Position numbers and translations under genes: made by a program. Source: Acinetobacter sp. HY1485 (GTDB lineage Bacteria > Pseudomonadota > Gammaproteobacteria > Pseudomonadales > Moraxellaceae). From it: a DNA stretch of 64,000 bases. The notes below the pieces were generated by a model that did not search any database, had not been told where the DNA came from, and saw only the letters and a list, made by a program, of their open reading frames with translations. Shown here piece by piece: positions 9,219 through 18,339 of the stretch (within the stretch, counting starts at the first letter, position 1; each line of letters starts with the position of its first letter). The stretch lies in NCBI RefSeq assembly GCF_027568475.1, contig NZ_JANKZG010000005.1, positions 186,001 to 250,000 of the forward strand. Direction: 5' to 3'.

Positions 9219-10339
9219 AGTTGTTCTATAAAAATGCGTTTAGAGTTTTTACTATTTCTAAAAGTTAAATCTTCTAATGCCACCGCCTGCTCACTGTCTA
9301 TACGTGCTTGTGTAATCAAATGGTGATGGTCTGATTTAGAACATACAGGATCAGGCTGTGACGCATCACCTGTGAGCATAAACGCTTGGCAACGACACCC
9401 ACCAAAATCCTTTTTCTTTTCAGGGCAACTTTGACACGGTTCAGGCATCCACGCATCGCCTCGAAAATGATTAAATCCTGTTGATTTATACCAAATTTCA
9501 GATAAAGAACTTTCTTGTACTTTTGGAAATTTAAGCGGTAATTGCCGTGCTGCATGACACGGTAATGCTGTTCCATCAGGTGCAACAGTTAAAAAGATAC
9601 TACCCCATCCATTCATACAAGCTTTTGGGCGTTCTTCGTAATAATCAGGCACCACAAAAATAAGTTTGCATGGATTATTTTGTGCTTTTAACTTTTCACG
9701 ATATTCATTGGTAATACGTTCTGCTCGTTCAAGCTGTGCTTTAGTTGGCAATAGTCCTTTGCGGTTAAGATATGCCCAACCATAAAATTGACAAATTGCA
9801 AGTTCAACTGTATCAGCTTTTAACTCAATACACAGTTTAATAATGTCTTCAATTTGGTCAATATTATGCCGATGGATCACAAAATTGAGTACCATCGGAT
9901 AATCGTATTGTTTTACTAGCCGTGCGATGTTTTGCTTTTTCTCAAACGCGTCACGCGACCCTGCCAACATATCATTGATGATAGGGTCACTTGCTTGAAA
10001 GCTCACTTGAATATGGTCTAAGCCTGCTTGCTTAAAATCTGCAATTTTCTGTTCGGTTAAACCAATTCCCGATGTAATTAAGTTGGTATAAAACCCCAAT
10101 TGATGTGCATAACCAATCAGTTCGGGCAGGTCTTGCCGTACTAACGGTTCACCACCTGAAAACCCAAGCTGTACCGCACCCATATCGCGTGCCTGCTTAA
10201 ATACATCACACCATTGCTCGGTGGTCAGTTCATTTTTCATTGAGGCAAATTCTAATGGATTAGAACAATACGGACACTGTAACGGACAGCGATACGTTAA
10301 CTCTGCCAATAACCAAAGGGGTAAACCAACATCACTCAT
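9215..10339 (-). CDS. pqqE: PqqA peptide cyclase (radical SAM)
   Basis: PqqE is the radical SAM enzyme that forms the carbon-carbon bond between the conserved Glu and Tyr side chains of PqqA in PQQ biosynthesis. The 374-residue protein has the CxxxCxxC cluster at Cys18, Cys22 and Cys25 ('[12 protein letters not shown]'), '[13 protein letters not shown]' after it, and a C-terminal SPASM region with the cysteines in 'ALPCHAAR', '[20 protein letters not shown]' and '[10 protein letters not shown]' for auxiliary clusters. It overlaps pqqD by eight bases and the dipeptidase gene by four, so it is tightly coupled in the operon. Confidence 0.97.
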   Translation of the reverse strand: MSDVGLPLWLLAELTYRCPLQCPYCSNPLEFASMKNELTTEQWCDVFKQARDMGAVQLGFSGGEPLVRQDLPELIGYAHQLGFYTNLITSGIGLTEQKIADFKQAGLDHIQVSFQASDPIINDMLAGSRDAFEKKQNIARLVKQYDYPMVLNFVIHRHNIDQIEDIIKLCIELKADTVELAICQFYGWAYLNRKGLLPTKAQLERAERITNEYREKLKAQNNPCKLIFVVPDYYEERPKACMNGWGSIFLTVAPDGTALPCHAARQLPLKFPKVQESSLSEIWYKSTGFNHFRGDAWMPEPCQSCPEKKKDFGGCRCQAFMLTGDASQPDPVCSKSDHHHLITQARIDSEQAVALEDLTFRNSKNSKRIFIEQL

Positions 10340-10601
10340 CGTTTAATTGAATCCAATTTTCACGTTCTGCAACGTGCATATAGTCAATCACGTCACCTTC
10401 AATTTGCTCAAAATCACCAAACTGTGCTTTTAGCTTTACAATAATTTGCGTTACGGTGTTGTGTCCATCAATATGTTGGGCAATTGCCGCTGCCGTATCA
10501 TTCAGCTTAATCATACCCTCAGGATACAAAATCACATGGGCTTGTTGTGATGGTTCAAATTGCAAACGGTAACCACGTTGCCATACAGGAATTTTTTTCA
10601 T
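10332..10601 (-). CDS. pqqD: PqqA-binding chaperone
   Basis: PqqD binds the PqqA precursor peptide and presents it to PqqE. This 89-residue protein has the usual size and pattern: '[20 protein letters not shown]' near the N-terminus, '[15 protein letters not shown]' in the middle (the conserved L-N-x-x-A/G-x-x-I block of RiPP recognition elements), and a helical C-terminus with 'IEGDVIDYM'. It overlaps pqqC by four bases (ATGA) and pqqE by eight, so all three are translationally coupled. Confidence 0.96.
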   Translation of the reverse strand: MKKIPVWQRGYRLQFEPSQQAHVILYPEGMIKLNDTAAAIAQHIDGHNTVTQIIVKLKAQFGDFEQIEGDVIDYMHVAERENWIQLNDE

Positions 10602-11326
10602 TTAAATAAGCCTTTATGCCATACATTTTGATCAGTCACACTATGATAAGGTGCTTCGTTATGCACATATGCGAGTGTAAGCGCATCTAAAATCGTCCAT
10701 AAAATATCAAGTTTAAACTGCAAAATCTCTAACATACGTTGTTGAGATTCTTCAGTTTTAAACGATTCAAGTGTAATGCTCATGCCATGTTCAACATCAC
10801 GGCGTGCTTGGCTTAAACGAGACCTAAAATAATCATAACCTTGCGTGTTAATCCAAGGGTAATGTTCTGGCCAAGACTCTAAACGCGACTTATGAATTTG
10901 TGGTGCAAATAATTCTGTCAGTGAACTACTCGCTGCTTCACGCCATGGAGCACGGCGCGCAAAATTCACATAAGCATCTACGGCAAAACGTACACTTGGC
11001 AGCACAAGCTCTTCAGAAATCACTTGTTCACGCGTTAAACCGACTGCTTCTGCCAAACGCAACCACGCTTCACGCCCACCACCATCTTGATCCATTAAAC
11101 GTTGAATCCATTCTTGACGAAAGGCCTGATCAGGACAGTTTGCCATAATCGCTGCATCTTTAAGCGGAATATTAATTTGATAATAGTAGCGGTTTGCAAC
11201 CCATGCCTGAATTTGTTTTTGTGTGGCACGCCCTTCATGCATCATGACATGAAAAGGATGATAAATATGATAATACTGACCTTTATCTAAAATGGCTTGT
11301 TTAAATTCTTCTGTACTTAACAACAT
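10598..11326 (-). CDS. pqqC: Pyrroloquinoline-quinone synthase
   Basis: PqqC is the cofactor-free oxidase that carries out the last step of PQQ formation, ring closure and eight-electron oxidation of AHQQ. The 242-residue, all-helical protein has the family's '[18 protein letters not shown]' with the active-site histidines, '[19 protein letters not shown]', and '[11 protein letters not shown]' carrying another active-site His. The length is close to that of other PqqC proteins (about 250). It begins nine bases after pqqB and overlaps pqqD by ATGA. Confidence 0.97.
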   Translation of the reverse strand: MLLSTEEFKQAILDKGQYYHIYHPFHVMMHEGRATQKQIQAWVANRYYYQINIPLKDAAIMANCPDQAFRQEWIQRLMDQDGGGREAWLRLAEAVGLTREQVISEELVLPSVRFAVDAYVNFARRAPWREAASSSLTELFAPQIHKSRLESWPEHYPWINTQGYDYFRSRLSQARRDVEHGMSITLESFKTEESQQRMLEILQFKLDILWTILDALTLAYVHNEAPYHSVTDQNVWHKGLFK

Positions 11327-11335
11327 AATATGTCC

Positions 11336-12247
11336 TCAAAGTTGAATTTGCATGCCATCGTACGCCACTTCTACTTGATGGGCTTTTAATGTTGCATACT
11401 CGCTTGAGTCTTCATTGAGTATTGGATTGGTATTATTAATATGAATATAAACTTTACGTGGACGCTCTAATTGATCTAAATATGACAATGAACCACCTTC
11501 ACCATTGATGTAAAGATGCCCCATATCACGCCCTGTTTTTGTACCAACGCCACATTGTTGCATTTCATCATCTACCCACAATGTACCATCAATCATGACA
11601 CAGTCAGAGTCTGCCATAATATGCATAATCTGGTCATCGACTTTACCTAGACCTGGGGCATAGAACAGTTGTTTATTTGTTTTATGGTCTTTAATAATCA
11701 TGGCAATATTATCCCCATCATGCGGGTTATTGCGATGTGGTGAATATGGCGGTGCAGCACTGCGAATAATCAGTGGAATAAATTCTAAGTTATCAAAATC
11801 TTTAATTTTAAAAGCTTGTGTCGGATCAATTAAATGATGCTGTAAACCACCATTCCAATGTTTGAGCATATTAAACAGTGGAAAACCTGTACTTAAATCT
11901 TGATGCACCATTTCTGTACAATACACATCAACAGGGCAACCTTCTCTTAACGTAAGTAAACCCGTGGTATGGTCAAGTTGACTATCCATCAGTACCACGC
12001 TATGAATGCCTGTATCGCGCAATGCTCGTGCAGGTTGTCCTGCTTTAAAATCAAATAGTTGCTGACGAATATCGGGAGAAGCATTAAACAGTACCCAATC
12101 TGTACCATTTTCTGATACAGCAATAGAAGATTGTGTACGAGGTTTAGCATTTAGTGTTCCACTACGAACGCCTGAACAATTTTGGCAATTACAATTCCAT
12201 TGTGGGAAGCCACCCCCTGCTGCAGAACCTAAGACGTGTATGTACAT
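11336..12247 (-). CDS. pqqB: PQQ biosynthesis protein PqqB (metallo-beta-lactamase fold)
   Basis: The 303-residue protein belongs to the PqqB branch of the metallo-beta-lactamase superfamily and is thought to act as a hydroxylase on the PqqE product before PqqC; an older proposal was PQQ transport. It begins '[20 protein letters not shown]', the diagnostic N-terminus, with the zinc cysteines in 'CNCQNC'. The '[13 protein letters not shown]' segment replaces the usual HxHxDH with the D-x-x-L-D-H form typical of PqqB. '[14 protein letters not shown]' is near the C-terminus. It follows pqqA after a 66-base gap containing a strong hairpin. Confidence 0.96.
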   Translation of the reverse strand: MYIHVLGSAAGGGFPQWNCNCQNCSGVRSGTLNAKPRTQSSIAVSENGTDWVLFNASPDIRQQLFDFKAGQPARALRDTGIHSVVLMDSQLDHTTGLLTLREGCPVDVYCTEMVHQDLSTGFPLFNMLKHWNGGLQHHLIDPTQAFKIKDFDNLEFIPLIIRSAAPPYSPHRNNPHDGDNIAMIIKDHKTNKQLFYAPGLGKVDDQIMHIMADSDCVMIDGTLWVDDEMQQCGVGTKTGRDMGHLYINGEGGSLSYLDQLERPRKVYIHINNTNPILNEDSSEYATLKAHQVEVAYDGMQIQL

Positions 12248-12261
12248 ATTTTTCTCCTGTA

Positions 12262-12295
12262 GAAAAAATATAAGCCCTAGAACATCTAGGGCTTA
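12262..12295 (-). terminator. Terminator-like hairpin between pqqA and pqqB
   Basis: On the minus strand the segment reads TAAGCCCTAG, a short loop and CTAGGGCTTA, then TATTTTTTC just before the pqqB ribosome site. The ten-base perfect stem followed by T-rich sequence fits an intrinsic terminator, but essential pqq genes follow it. It therefore probably lets only part of transcription through and may also stabilise the short pqqA message, giving more PqqA substrate than enzymes. Confidence 0.8.
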
Positions 12296-12313
12296 TGGGC
12301 TTATCTTAAAAAA

Positions 12314-12388
12314 TTAACGGTGCTCAAAATACATCGTTACTTCAAAGCCAATACGTAAGTCGGTGTAAGCAGGTTTAGTCCATTGCAT
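12314..12388 (-). CDS. pqqA: PQQ precursor peptide PqqA (24 residues)
   Basis: This very short gene encodes the ribosomally made peptide whose Glu and Tyr become PQQ. Reading the minus strand from the ATG at 12388 gives 24 residues beginning [12 protein letters not shown] and containing 'GFEVTMYFE'. The Glu at position 16 and Tyr at position 20, with three residues between them (E-V-T-M-Y), are exactly the pair joined by PqqE. A TGGAGAA ribosome site lies seven bases before the ATG. The peptide is the first gene of pqqABCDE and is separated from pqqB by a terminator-like hairpin. Confidence 0.97.
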   Translation of the reverse strand: MQWTKPAYTDLRIGFEVTMYFEHR

Positions 12389-12406
12389 GTTTATTCTCCA
12401 GTTGCA

Positions 12407-12424
12407 ATATAGAAAGATCTATAT
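12407..12424 (-). promoter_or_regulatory. Inverted repeat in the pqqA leader
   Basis: A perfect seven-base inverted repeat (ATATAGA, four-base loop, TCTATAT) lies 19 bases upstream of the pqqA start, with a TACAAT-like -10 element a little further upstream on the minus strand. It may be an operator or a leader hairpin near the ribosome site; no known regulator can be named from it. Confidence 0.35.
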
Positions 12425-12497
12425 AATTTACAGATGTATTGTACCTAAATTTTCAAATAAGTGACATATCGCGTAAGCACGATATATCACCAATTGA

Positions 12498-13436
12498 TTA
12501 AGAATAAGTACTTAAACGCTCTGTAAGTAAGTCAAAGAAAGCATCACGGTCAATTGTATTCATAAAGTATGCATTTGCAGGGCGGTTTGTAACTTTCCAC
12601 CAGTCAGCAACTGTTGCGCCTTCTGTCAACTCACTTTGTGTTTCAATTTCAACATTGATGTGACGACCTGTAAACAATTCAGGTTTGACCACATAGCCAA
12701 TCACACACGGGTCATGTAAAGGTGCACCCTCAGAGCCGTACTTTTCCATATCGTAACGTTCAAAAAAGTCTGTCCATGCAGCAACGGCTTCACCTACTTT
12801 ATTGTTAAACGCACGTAAGCCTGCAACCCATTCAGGGCTTGTGAGCGCCGTATGCGTCACATCTAAAGGAATTGCAGTTAAGTCAATGCCTGCGCCAAAT
12901 ACAATTTTTGCAGCATCAGGGTCAACGTACATATTAAATTCTGCTGATGGTGTGATATTGCCTCCTTCAAAGAAGCCACCGCCCATCAACACAATATTTT
13001 TGATACGTGATGCAATGTCAGGTGCTTTAATAAGCGCCTGTGCAACATTGGTCATTGGTCCTAATGTACATAAAGTAATGGTCTTTTCAGGCGCATTACG
13101 AAATGTCTCAATTAAAAAATCAACTGAATGTTGTTCTTGTAGTGGCATGGTTGGTTCTGGTAGTTCAATACCATCTAACCCTGTTTTACCATGTACATTT
13201 TCTGCTGTAACCAATGGTTTTTTAAGTGGGCGGTCACATCCTGCAAATACTTTAATATCAGGACGACCTGCAAGCTCACATACTTTACGTGCATTATTGC
13301 TGGTCAGTGCAAGTGGTACGTTACCTGCCACTGTTGTGATACCTAAAACTTCAACTTCTGGACTTGCAAGCGCTAATAAAATTGCAACGCCATCATCTTG
13401 ACCTGGATCGGTATCAATAATAATTTTTTGAGGCAC
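12498..13436 (-). CDS. Inosine/uridine-preferring nucleoside hydrolase family
   Basis: The protein, 312 residues from the GTG start chosen here, hydrolyses the N-glycosidic bond of ribonucleosides to base and ribose. It opens with 'KIIIDTDPGQDDGVAILLAL', the calcium-binding DTDxGxDD signature of the family, and has 'NVHGKTGLDG' (substrate loop), 'LCTLGPMTNVAQAL' and the C-terminal 'APLHDPCVIGYV' with the catalytic-site His and Asp. Family members start three or four residues before that signature, so the GTG at 13436 is preferred to the TTG at 13463; an AGG lies 11 bases before it. The cytosolic enzyme fits with the NupC-type transporter and ribokinase next to it. Confidence 0.93.
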   Translation of the reverse strand: MPQKIIIDTDPGQDDGVAILLALASPEVEVLGITTVAGNVPLALTSNNARKVCELAGRPDIKVFAGCDRPLKKPLVTAENVHGKTGLDGIELPEPTMPLQEQHSVDFLIETFRNAPEKTITLCTLGPMTNVAQALIKAPDIASRIKNIVLMGGGFFEGGNITPSAEFNMYVDPDAAKIVFGAGIDLTAIPLDVTHTALTSPEWVAGLRAFNNKVGEAVAAWTDFFERYDMEKYGSEGAPLHDPCVIGYVVKPELFTGRHINVEIETQSELTEGATVADWWKVTNRPANAYFMNTIDRDAFFDLLTERLSTYS

Positions 13437-13502
13437 GAGAGAAATTACCTGTATAAGATGCAAACGACGGCACTATACAGCGAACAGAAATTTTAGGCAA
13501 AA

Positions 13503-13527
13503 AAAAGTAGGCATATTGCCTACTTTT
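13503..13527 (-). terminator. Intrinsic terminator after nupC-like gene
   Basis: A perfect stem of AAAGTAGGCA with its complement and a three-base loop lies between the transporter stop and the nucleoside hydrolase start; the minus strand ends in TTTTTT. It partly separates the two nucleoside genes. Confidence 0.85.
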
Positions 13528-13531
13528 AAAA

Positions 13532-14782
13532 CTACATTGAGAAGCTTAAACAAATGCCTGCAATGGTGGCACTCATTAAATTAGACAGTGTCGCTGCCAA
13601 TAATGCCCGTACAGCAAGTTTCGATAGAACTGGCGTCAGTTTTGGTTCAACAGCACTAAATGCGCCAATCACCACACCAATAGAACTAAAGTTTGCAAAG
13701 CCACATAAACCAAAGGAAATAATCGCTGCTGTTTGTGGTGAGATACTGTGGTCTGCCAAATGCGGTGCAAGCCCTAAGTAAGCCACAAACTCATTAATTG
13801 CAAGTTTTTGTCCTAATAGTGCACCTGCTAATTGTGCATCATTCCAATCTACGCCCATCATATAAGCCAATGGCGCTAAAATATAACCAAAAATAGAATT
13901 AATGGATAAGTCAGTAAAACCAAATAAACTACCAAGCCCACCAATCATACCGTTTAATAGTGCAAGTAAGCCTACAAACACCATAATGACTGTACCAACA
14001 CCTGCCGCAATTTTTAGACCCAACATCGCACCGCTTGCGGCAGCTTCAATAATATTGGTTGGTTTATGCTCGCCAAACGTAATATCTTGTACTTCTACAG
14101 TCGATTTTTCAGTGGCAGGGCTTAATAAGCGTGCAAATAAAATACCACCAGGAATTGCCATAAGCGATGCGGCTAATAAGTACTCCATAGGTACGCCTAA
14201 ACCTGCATAACCTACCAATACAGAACCTGATACGGCAGCCATACCACTACACATCACCGTAAAAAGCTCATTCTTATTCATTTTTAATAAGAATGGACGC
14301 AATGCAGCAGGTAATTCATTTTGACCAATAAAAATAGTCGTTACCGCAGCAAATGACTCAATTTTGCTAATACCCAATAAACGCTGAAAAATACCGCCTA
14401 AGAACTTTACTAAGAAGCCCATAATTTTGAGGTAATATAAAAGCGAAATAAGTGCAGTCACATAAATAATTGCAGTCAGTACCTTAAATGCAAAAATGAA
14501 CCCAGCTCCATCAAAGAGTGAGTTCATTTTTTCACCAACTAGTGCACCAAAAATAAAGGAACTACCAACGTCGGAATAACCAATAACTTTGTTTACGCCA
14601 CTTGCGAGGTGTTCAAATAAAACCTTCCCTGCTGGGATATATAAAATAATAATGCCGAGTAAAAATTGAAGTCCTAAAGCAGATAGAATAGTTCGTAAGT
14701 TGATCATTTTTTTATTATTGGAAAAAATATAGCCAATAAGTAAAAGAATGAGGATCCCGATCAAGCCGCGGTAATCAAACAT
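13532..14782 (-). CDS. Concentrative nucleoside transporter (NupC/CNT family)
   Basis: The 416-residue inner-membrane protein has the length and pattern of CNT symporters, which import nucleosides with protons or sodium. N-terminal membrane helices are followed by 'GFIFAFKVL', 'FIGQNELPAALRPFL' (the G-Q-x-E-x-P substrate and ion motif), a gate region ending 'GYILAPLAYMMGVDW' and 'LGQKLAINEFVAYLGL' (the K-x-x-x-N-E-F motif), and 'ISFGLCGFANFSSIGV'. It is divergent from ribokinase and upstream of nucleoside hydrolase, which together make a simple uptake, cleavage and ribose phosphorylation route. Confidence 0.94.
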   Translation of the reverse strand: MFDYRGLIGILILLLIGYIFSNNKKMINLRTILSALGLQFLLGIIILYIPAGKVLFEHLASGVNKVIGYSDVGSSFIFGALVGEKMNSLFDGAGFIFAFKVLTAIIYVTALISLLYYLKIMGFLVKFLGGIFQRLLGISKIESFAAVTTIFIGQNELPAALRPFLLKMNKNELFTVMCSGMAAVSGSVLVGYAGLGVPMEYLLAASLMAIPGGILFARLLSPATEKSTVEVQDITFGEHKPTNIIEAAASGAMLGLKIAAGVGTVIMVFVGLLALLNGMIGGLGSLFGFTDLSINSIFGYILAPLAYMMGVDWNDAQLAGALLGQKLAINEFVAYLGLAPHLADHSISPQTAAIISFGLCGFANFSSIGVVIGAFSAVEPKLTPVLSKLAVRALLAATLSNLMSATIAGICLSFSM

Positions 14783-15135
14783 ACAGGTCTCCGTAAAACC
14801 ACATCAACAGGTTTTACAAATTTTTGAAACGATGGTGTAAAAGGAGAACTCACTAAGAGTAAGCACAAAAAAGAAGCAGTTAAAATTAAACCCTTGTTTA
14901 ATAACAAAAATTTAATTTTTACTACTTCTTGGGTGCTAAATTTAACAAATTTTTACGAAGATTTCGAATACTTTTTTCTTTGATGTAGAAATTATCGCCA
15001 AATTGCCGTGTATTTTAATGTGTTTGTGCATAAAAAATATGAAACTAATATGATCAATCAGCCATATAAATTCATCAAAACCCTATTCAAACACGTTATC
15101 ATTTACCTATAGAACCGTTTTAACTTGAGTTACCC
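14783..15135 (+). promoter_or_regulatory. 353-base divergent intergenic region, nupC-like / rbsK
   Basis: No gene is visible here. The region is strongly AT-rich and must hold divergent promoters for the nucleoside transporter (minus) and ribokinase (plus). Eleven bases upstream of the transporter start is a perfect eight-base inverted repeat, GTAAAACC with GGTTTTAC, at 14793-14817 with a nine-base spacer. It could be an operator or a leader hairpin that controls translation. I could not assign a regulator. Confidence 0.5.
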
Positions 15136-16062
15136 ATGAGTACTAAACAAAAATTAGTCGTTTTAGGCAGTATTAATGCCGATCATATTTTAACACTTGA
15201 ACATTTTCCCCACCCAGGTCAAACACTAAATGGACAAAAATACCAAGTCGCTTTTGGTGGTAAAGGTGCCAATCAAGCAGTTGCAGCAGGTCGCAGTGGT
15301 GCAAATACAGCATTTATTGCATGCGTTGGTGATGATGCATTAGGGTACGAGATTAAAGCGCAACTTGCTAATGATCATGTTCAAACAGATGCTGTTTCAG
15401 TCGTTAAAAACGAATCGACAGGCGTTGCGCTTATTTTTGTAAATCAAGTCGCAGAAAATTGTATTGGTATTCATGCAGGGGCAAATGCATGTTTGACACC
15501 TGAGTATGTAAAACAACACGAAGCGTTAATTGCTTCGGCAGATGCATTGCTTTTACAACTTGAAACGCCATTACAAAGCATTATTGATGCCGCACAAATT
15601 GCAACAGATGCAGGTGTAAAAGTGATTTTAAACCCTGCTCCTGCGCGTGAATTACCTGAAGATTTATTACGCTTGGTTGATGTGATTACTCCTAACGAAA
15701 CAGAAGCACTCAGCCTTACAGGCATTATTATTCATAACGAATCAGATGCAGCCAATGCCGCATGTGTACTTCATACAAAAGGCATTAAAACCGTAGTGAT
15801 TACCATGGGTGCACGCGGTGTTTGGTTAAGTGAAAGTGGCGAAGGTCAACTTGTATCAGGCTTTAAAGTTAATGCCGTAGACACTATTGCAGCAGGCGAT
15901 ACGTTTAATGGTGCATTTGTAACAGCATTATTAGAGGGTAAGACACCATCAGAAGCAGCACAGTTTGGTAATGCCGCAGCAGCAATTGCTGTGACTCGTT
16001 CTGGTGCACAACCTTCTGTGCCTTGGCGTCAAGAAATTGATGAATTTTTACAAAAAGTATGA
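15136..16062 (+). CDS. rbsK: Ribokinase
   Basis: The 308-residue PfkB-family kinase phosphorylates ribose at O5 with ATP. It shows the N-terminal 'LGSINADHILTLEHFPHPGQT' region (shown to locate the ribose-binding N-x-D), 'FGGKGANQAVAAGRSG' (PfkB signature 1) and the C-terminal 'VDTIAAGDTFNGAF' with the catalytic Asp and anion hole (signature 2). The length matches E. coli RbsK (309). No rbsDACB transport genes adjoin it; the neighbouring nucleoside hydrolase would supply ribose internally. A strong terminator follows. Confidence 0.95.
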   Translation: MSTKQKLVVLGSINADHILTLEHFPHPGQTLNGQKYQVAFGGKGANQAVAAGRSGANTAFIACVGDDALGYEIKAQLANDHVQTDAVSVVKNESTGVALIFVNQVAENCIGIHAGANACLTPEYVKQHEALIASADALLLQLETPLQSIIDAAQIATDAGVKVILNPAPARELPEDLLRLVDVITPNETEALSLTGIIIHNESDAANAACVLHTKGIKTVVITMGARGVWLSESGEGQLVSGFKVNAVDTIAAGDTFNGAFVTALLEGKTPSEAAQFGNAAAAIAVTRSGAQPSVPWRQEIDEFLQKV

Positions 16063-16122
16063 TTTAATACACTCAGTTTGAGATGAGCCTCTTATGAGTA
16101 TATCTAACAATGATATACGACT

Positions 16123-16148
16123 AAGCCCCTATTTATAGGGGCTTTTTT
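16123..16148 (+). terminator. Intrinsic terminator after rbsK
   Basis: AAGCCCCT, a six-base loop, AGGGGCTT and a T-run lie 60 bases after the ribokinase stop and directly before the convergent cdsA-like gene end. The stem is perfect. Confidence 0.9.
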
Positions 16149-16149
16149 A

Positions 16150-17070
16150 TTATCCCCACCAATAACGCAAAATATGAAAATAAATTGGTGCGGCAAAACA
16201 GATAGAATCCATACGATCCAACATACCACCGTGTCCTTGAATAAGATGTCCCCAATCTTTTACGCCACGATCTCGCTTAATGGCAGACATCACTAAGCCA
16301 CCAAAAAAGCCAAACATACATACAGCTAAGCCAATCCCTGCCGATTGCATCAAACTAAATGGCGTTAGCCAACGCATGCTGATGCCTAACAATACAGCTA
16401 AAAACACGCCACCCAACAATCCTTCTATAGTCTTTGATGGGCTTAAATTTGGTGCAACTTTATGTTTTCCTAATAATTTACCACACACATACTGCAATAC
16501 ATCTGACGCTTGTACTACTAAAATTAGCCAAATAATGAGCCAAATTTTCTCGCCTGTAAAACCTTGCACATTTAAATTTAATAATGCAGGTACATGTGAG
16601 ATTGAAAATACAGAGACCATTAGTCCCCATTGTACTTTGGCATTACGCTCCAAAAAGTGTGTAGTATCTTCATGTTTTAACGTAGCAATCGGTAAAATTA
16701 AAAAAGCATAAAATGGAATAAAAATAGAATATAGTTCATACCACCCCATATACACCAAATAATACTGATAAGGTAAAACAAAATAGAAAGAAATCAGTAG
16801 AGCAAAATAATCGCCACGGCGTGTAGGCAATAACGAAATAAATTCACGCAATGCAAACAAAGAAATTAAAGCAAATAAAACCACAATCCCAATTTTGCCC
16901 ATACAAAATGCCACAAACAAAATCAGTAGCATGACCCACCATGCGTTAATTCGTGCATTCAAATTATCAACAACCGCACTTGGACGCGTGTGCTTTAACC
17001 AAAACCCAATACTTGAAGCAAATACCAAAATTCCTGTCATACAGACCACAAATAACTGCGTATCACTCAT
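16150..17070 (-). CDS. CDP-diglyceride synthase-like protein (CdsA/YnbB type)
   Basis: The 306-residue integral membrane protein carries the CDP-diacylglycerol synthase signature near its C-terminus: 'KRDRGVKDWGHLIQGHGGML' followed by DRMDS, plus 'LSPSKTIEGLLGG' upstream. Such enzymes make CDP-diacylglycerol from phosphatidate and CTP. Position and length resemble E. coli YnbB, a second CdsA-like protein grouped with a CDP-alcohol phosphotransferase, more than the essential CdsA that normally sits with ispU and dxr. Its start overlaps the acyltransferase stop by four bases, so it is the last gene of a four-gene lipid operon. Confidence 0.9.
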   Translation of the reverse strand: MSDTQLFVVCMTGILVFASSIGFWLKHTRPSAVVDNLNARINAWWVMLLILFVAFCMGKIGIVVLFALISLFALREFISLLPTRRGDYFALLISFYFVLPYQYYLVYMGWYELYSIFIPFYAFLILPIATLKHEDTTHFLERNAKVQWGLMVSVFSISHVPALLNLNVQGFTGEKIWLIIWLILVVQASDVLQYVCGKLLGKHKVAPNLSPSKTIEGLLGGVFLAVLLGISMRWLTPFSLMQSAGIGLAVCMFGFFGGLVMSAIKRDRGVKDWGHLIQGHGGMLDRMDSICFAAPIYFHILRYWWG

Positions 17071-17732
17071 TGATATTCTCTTTCATTTAATGCCAAAAGT
17101 TGCGCATGGGCATCTTGTAAAAATTCTTGTTTTTCTTCAAAGTCACTTTTTAAAGGCGCACCAAAACTCACAATAGATAAAATAGGTAGCGGTAAAAATG
17201 CACCTTTTGGCATCACTCGATTTAAATTTGAAATCCAAACAGGAATACACTCTACATGGGGTTGATTTTTTGCTAAATGATAAATCCCGCTTTTAAAAGG
17301 CAGTAAATCGCAATCTTCTTTTAAATTACGTGTTCCTTCAGGAAATAAAATAACTGAATGCCCGCGTCTTAAAATTTTTTCAACCTGATGCAATGGATTT
17401 TTTTGCTTTTGATTCCGCTGAATTACAATACCGTTAAAAACACGATAAATAAGAAAACGACGAATAAAATTTTTATCCCAATAATCAGATGCTGCAATGG
17501 GGTGTGTTTTACGTCTTATATCGCGTGGCAATGATGACCACAACAAAATAAAATCAATATGACTACGATGATTTGCATAATAAATGCGTGGTTTATGTTC
17601 AGATTCACACCCCACCCATAAGCTACGTGCACCTGTCACAAAACGTACAATTCTTCTAATTAAAAAGGCAACAACTCTGCCTAATATATGATACATTTTA
17701 ATTTTCCAAAAAGCGGTAGCCTGCCCGTACAC
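17067..17732 (-). CDS. PlsC-type acyltransferase
   Basis: This 221-residue protein is a lysophospholipid/glycerol-phosphate acyltransferase of the PlsC family. The catalytic HX4D motif is 'NHRSHIDFILLW', and 'LFPEGTRNLKED' is the conserved FPEGT block that binds the acceptor; 'RVFNGIVIQRN' lies between them. An amphipathic or membrane-associated N-terminus is present. It overlaps the CDP-alcohol phosphotransferase gene by 35 bases and the CdsA-like gene by four. With its neighbours it would provide acylation, CTP activation and headgroup transfer; the actual lipid product is unknown. Confidence 0.92.
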   Translation of the reverse strand: MYGQATAFWKIKMYHILGRVVAFLIRRIVRFVTGARSLWVGCESEHKPRIYYANHRSHIDFILLWSSLPRDIRRKTHPIAASDYWDKNFIRRFLIYRVFNGIVIQRNQKQKNPLHQVEKILRRGHSVILFPEGTRNLKEDCDLLPFKSGIYHLAKNQPHVECIPVWISNLNRVMPKGAFLPLPILSIVSFGAPLKSDFEEKQEFLQDAHAQLLALNEREYQ

Positions 17733-18339
17733 GGCGATACAGCGTCACCACACATCCTACATTAAGTATAATCAATGCAATTAACATGGTGTAATCAGTA
17801 TGAAAAAAATAGCTTTCACCTGCTGATATTGTACATGCACCTGTAATGAGTGCCATGCGATGTTGTTTTGCCATAGGTCCTTCAAAATTAGTCGGCGCGC
17901 CCATCGAACTTATCAGTGTACGTACATACGCTGTTAGCACAGCAAGTAATGCACCTAGCCAACCCAACGTACTGCCAAAACCTACACAGGTAATGGCATA
18001 GCCCATAGCAACAATAATAATCGGGTCAGAAATACGGTCGGGAATATCGTTAAATAATTCACCTGATGGCGTGGATTTTCCACCCTCTACTGCCACTAAT
18101 CCATCAAATAAATTACACAGCAAGCGTAATTGGATAAATATAATGGTAAAGATATACAGTACAACTTTGTTTTCTTGCACAAAACTAGGCACAAGTACCA
18201 AAGTTAACCCTGCAAATACAGCACAAAATATACTCGCAATTGAAATTTGATTGGGTGTAATATTTTTTTGGCTTAACCAACGCGCAATATTTTTAACAAA
18301 TTGATTGCCACGCACTTTAAGTGGTCGTCTATTTTCCAT
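17698..18339 (-). CDS. CDP-alcohol phosphatidyltransferase family protein
   Basis: The 213-residue membrane protein has several hydrophobic helices and the CDP-OH-P signature in modified form: 'FDGLVAVEGGKSTPSGELFN' followed by DIPDRISD, fitting DGxxA...G...D...D with the usual AR replaced by AV. These enzymes displace CMP from CDP-diacylglycerol with an alcohol such as glycerol phosphate, serine or inositol. It corresponds in context to E. coli YnbA. The nonstandard motif makes the substrate hard to predict. It overlaps the 118-residue protein upstream by 11 bases. Confidence 0.87.
   Translation of the reverse strand: MENRRPLKVRGNQFVKNIARWLSQKNITPNQISIASIFCAVFAGLTLVLVPSFVQENKVVLYIFTIIFIQLRLLCNLFDGLVAVEGGKSTPSGELFNDIPDRISDPIIIVAMGYAITCVGFGSTLGWLGALLAVLTAYVRTLISSMGAPTNFEGPMAKQHRMALITGACTISAGESYFFHTDYTMLIALIILNVGCVVTLYRRVRAGYRFLEN

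Noticed and set aside
12802..13401. A 199-codon plus-strand frame opposite the nucleoside hydrolase gene
   Set aside because: The minus strand carries a complete nucleoside hydrolase with DTDPGQDD and LHDPC motifs; the plus frame has no recognisable feature or ribosome site.
16280..16711. A 143-codon plus-strand frame opposite the CdsA-like gene
   Set aside because: It is antisense to a well-supported membrane enzyme, is Pro/Thr/Asn-rich without a domain, and has no start signals.
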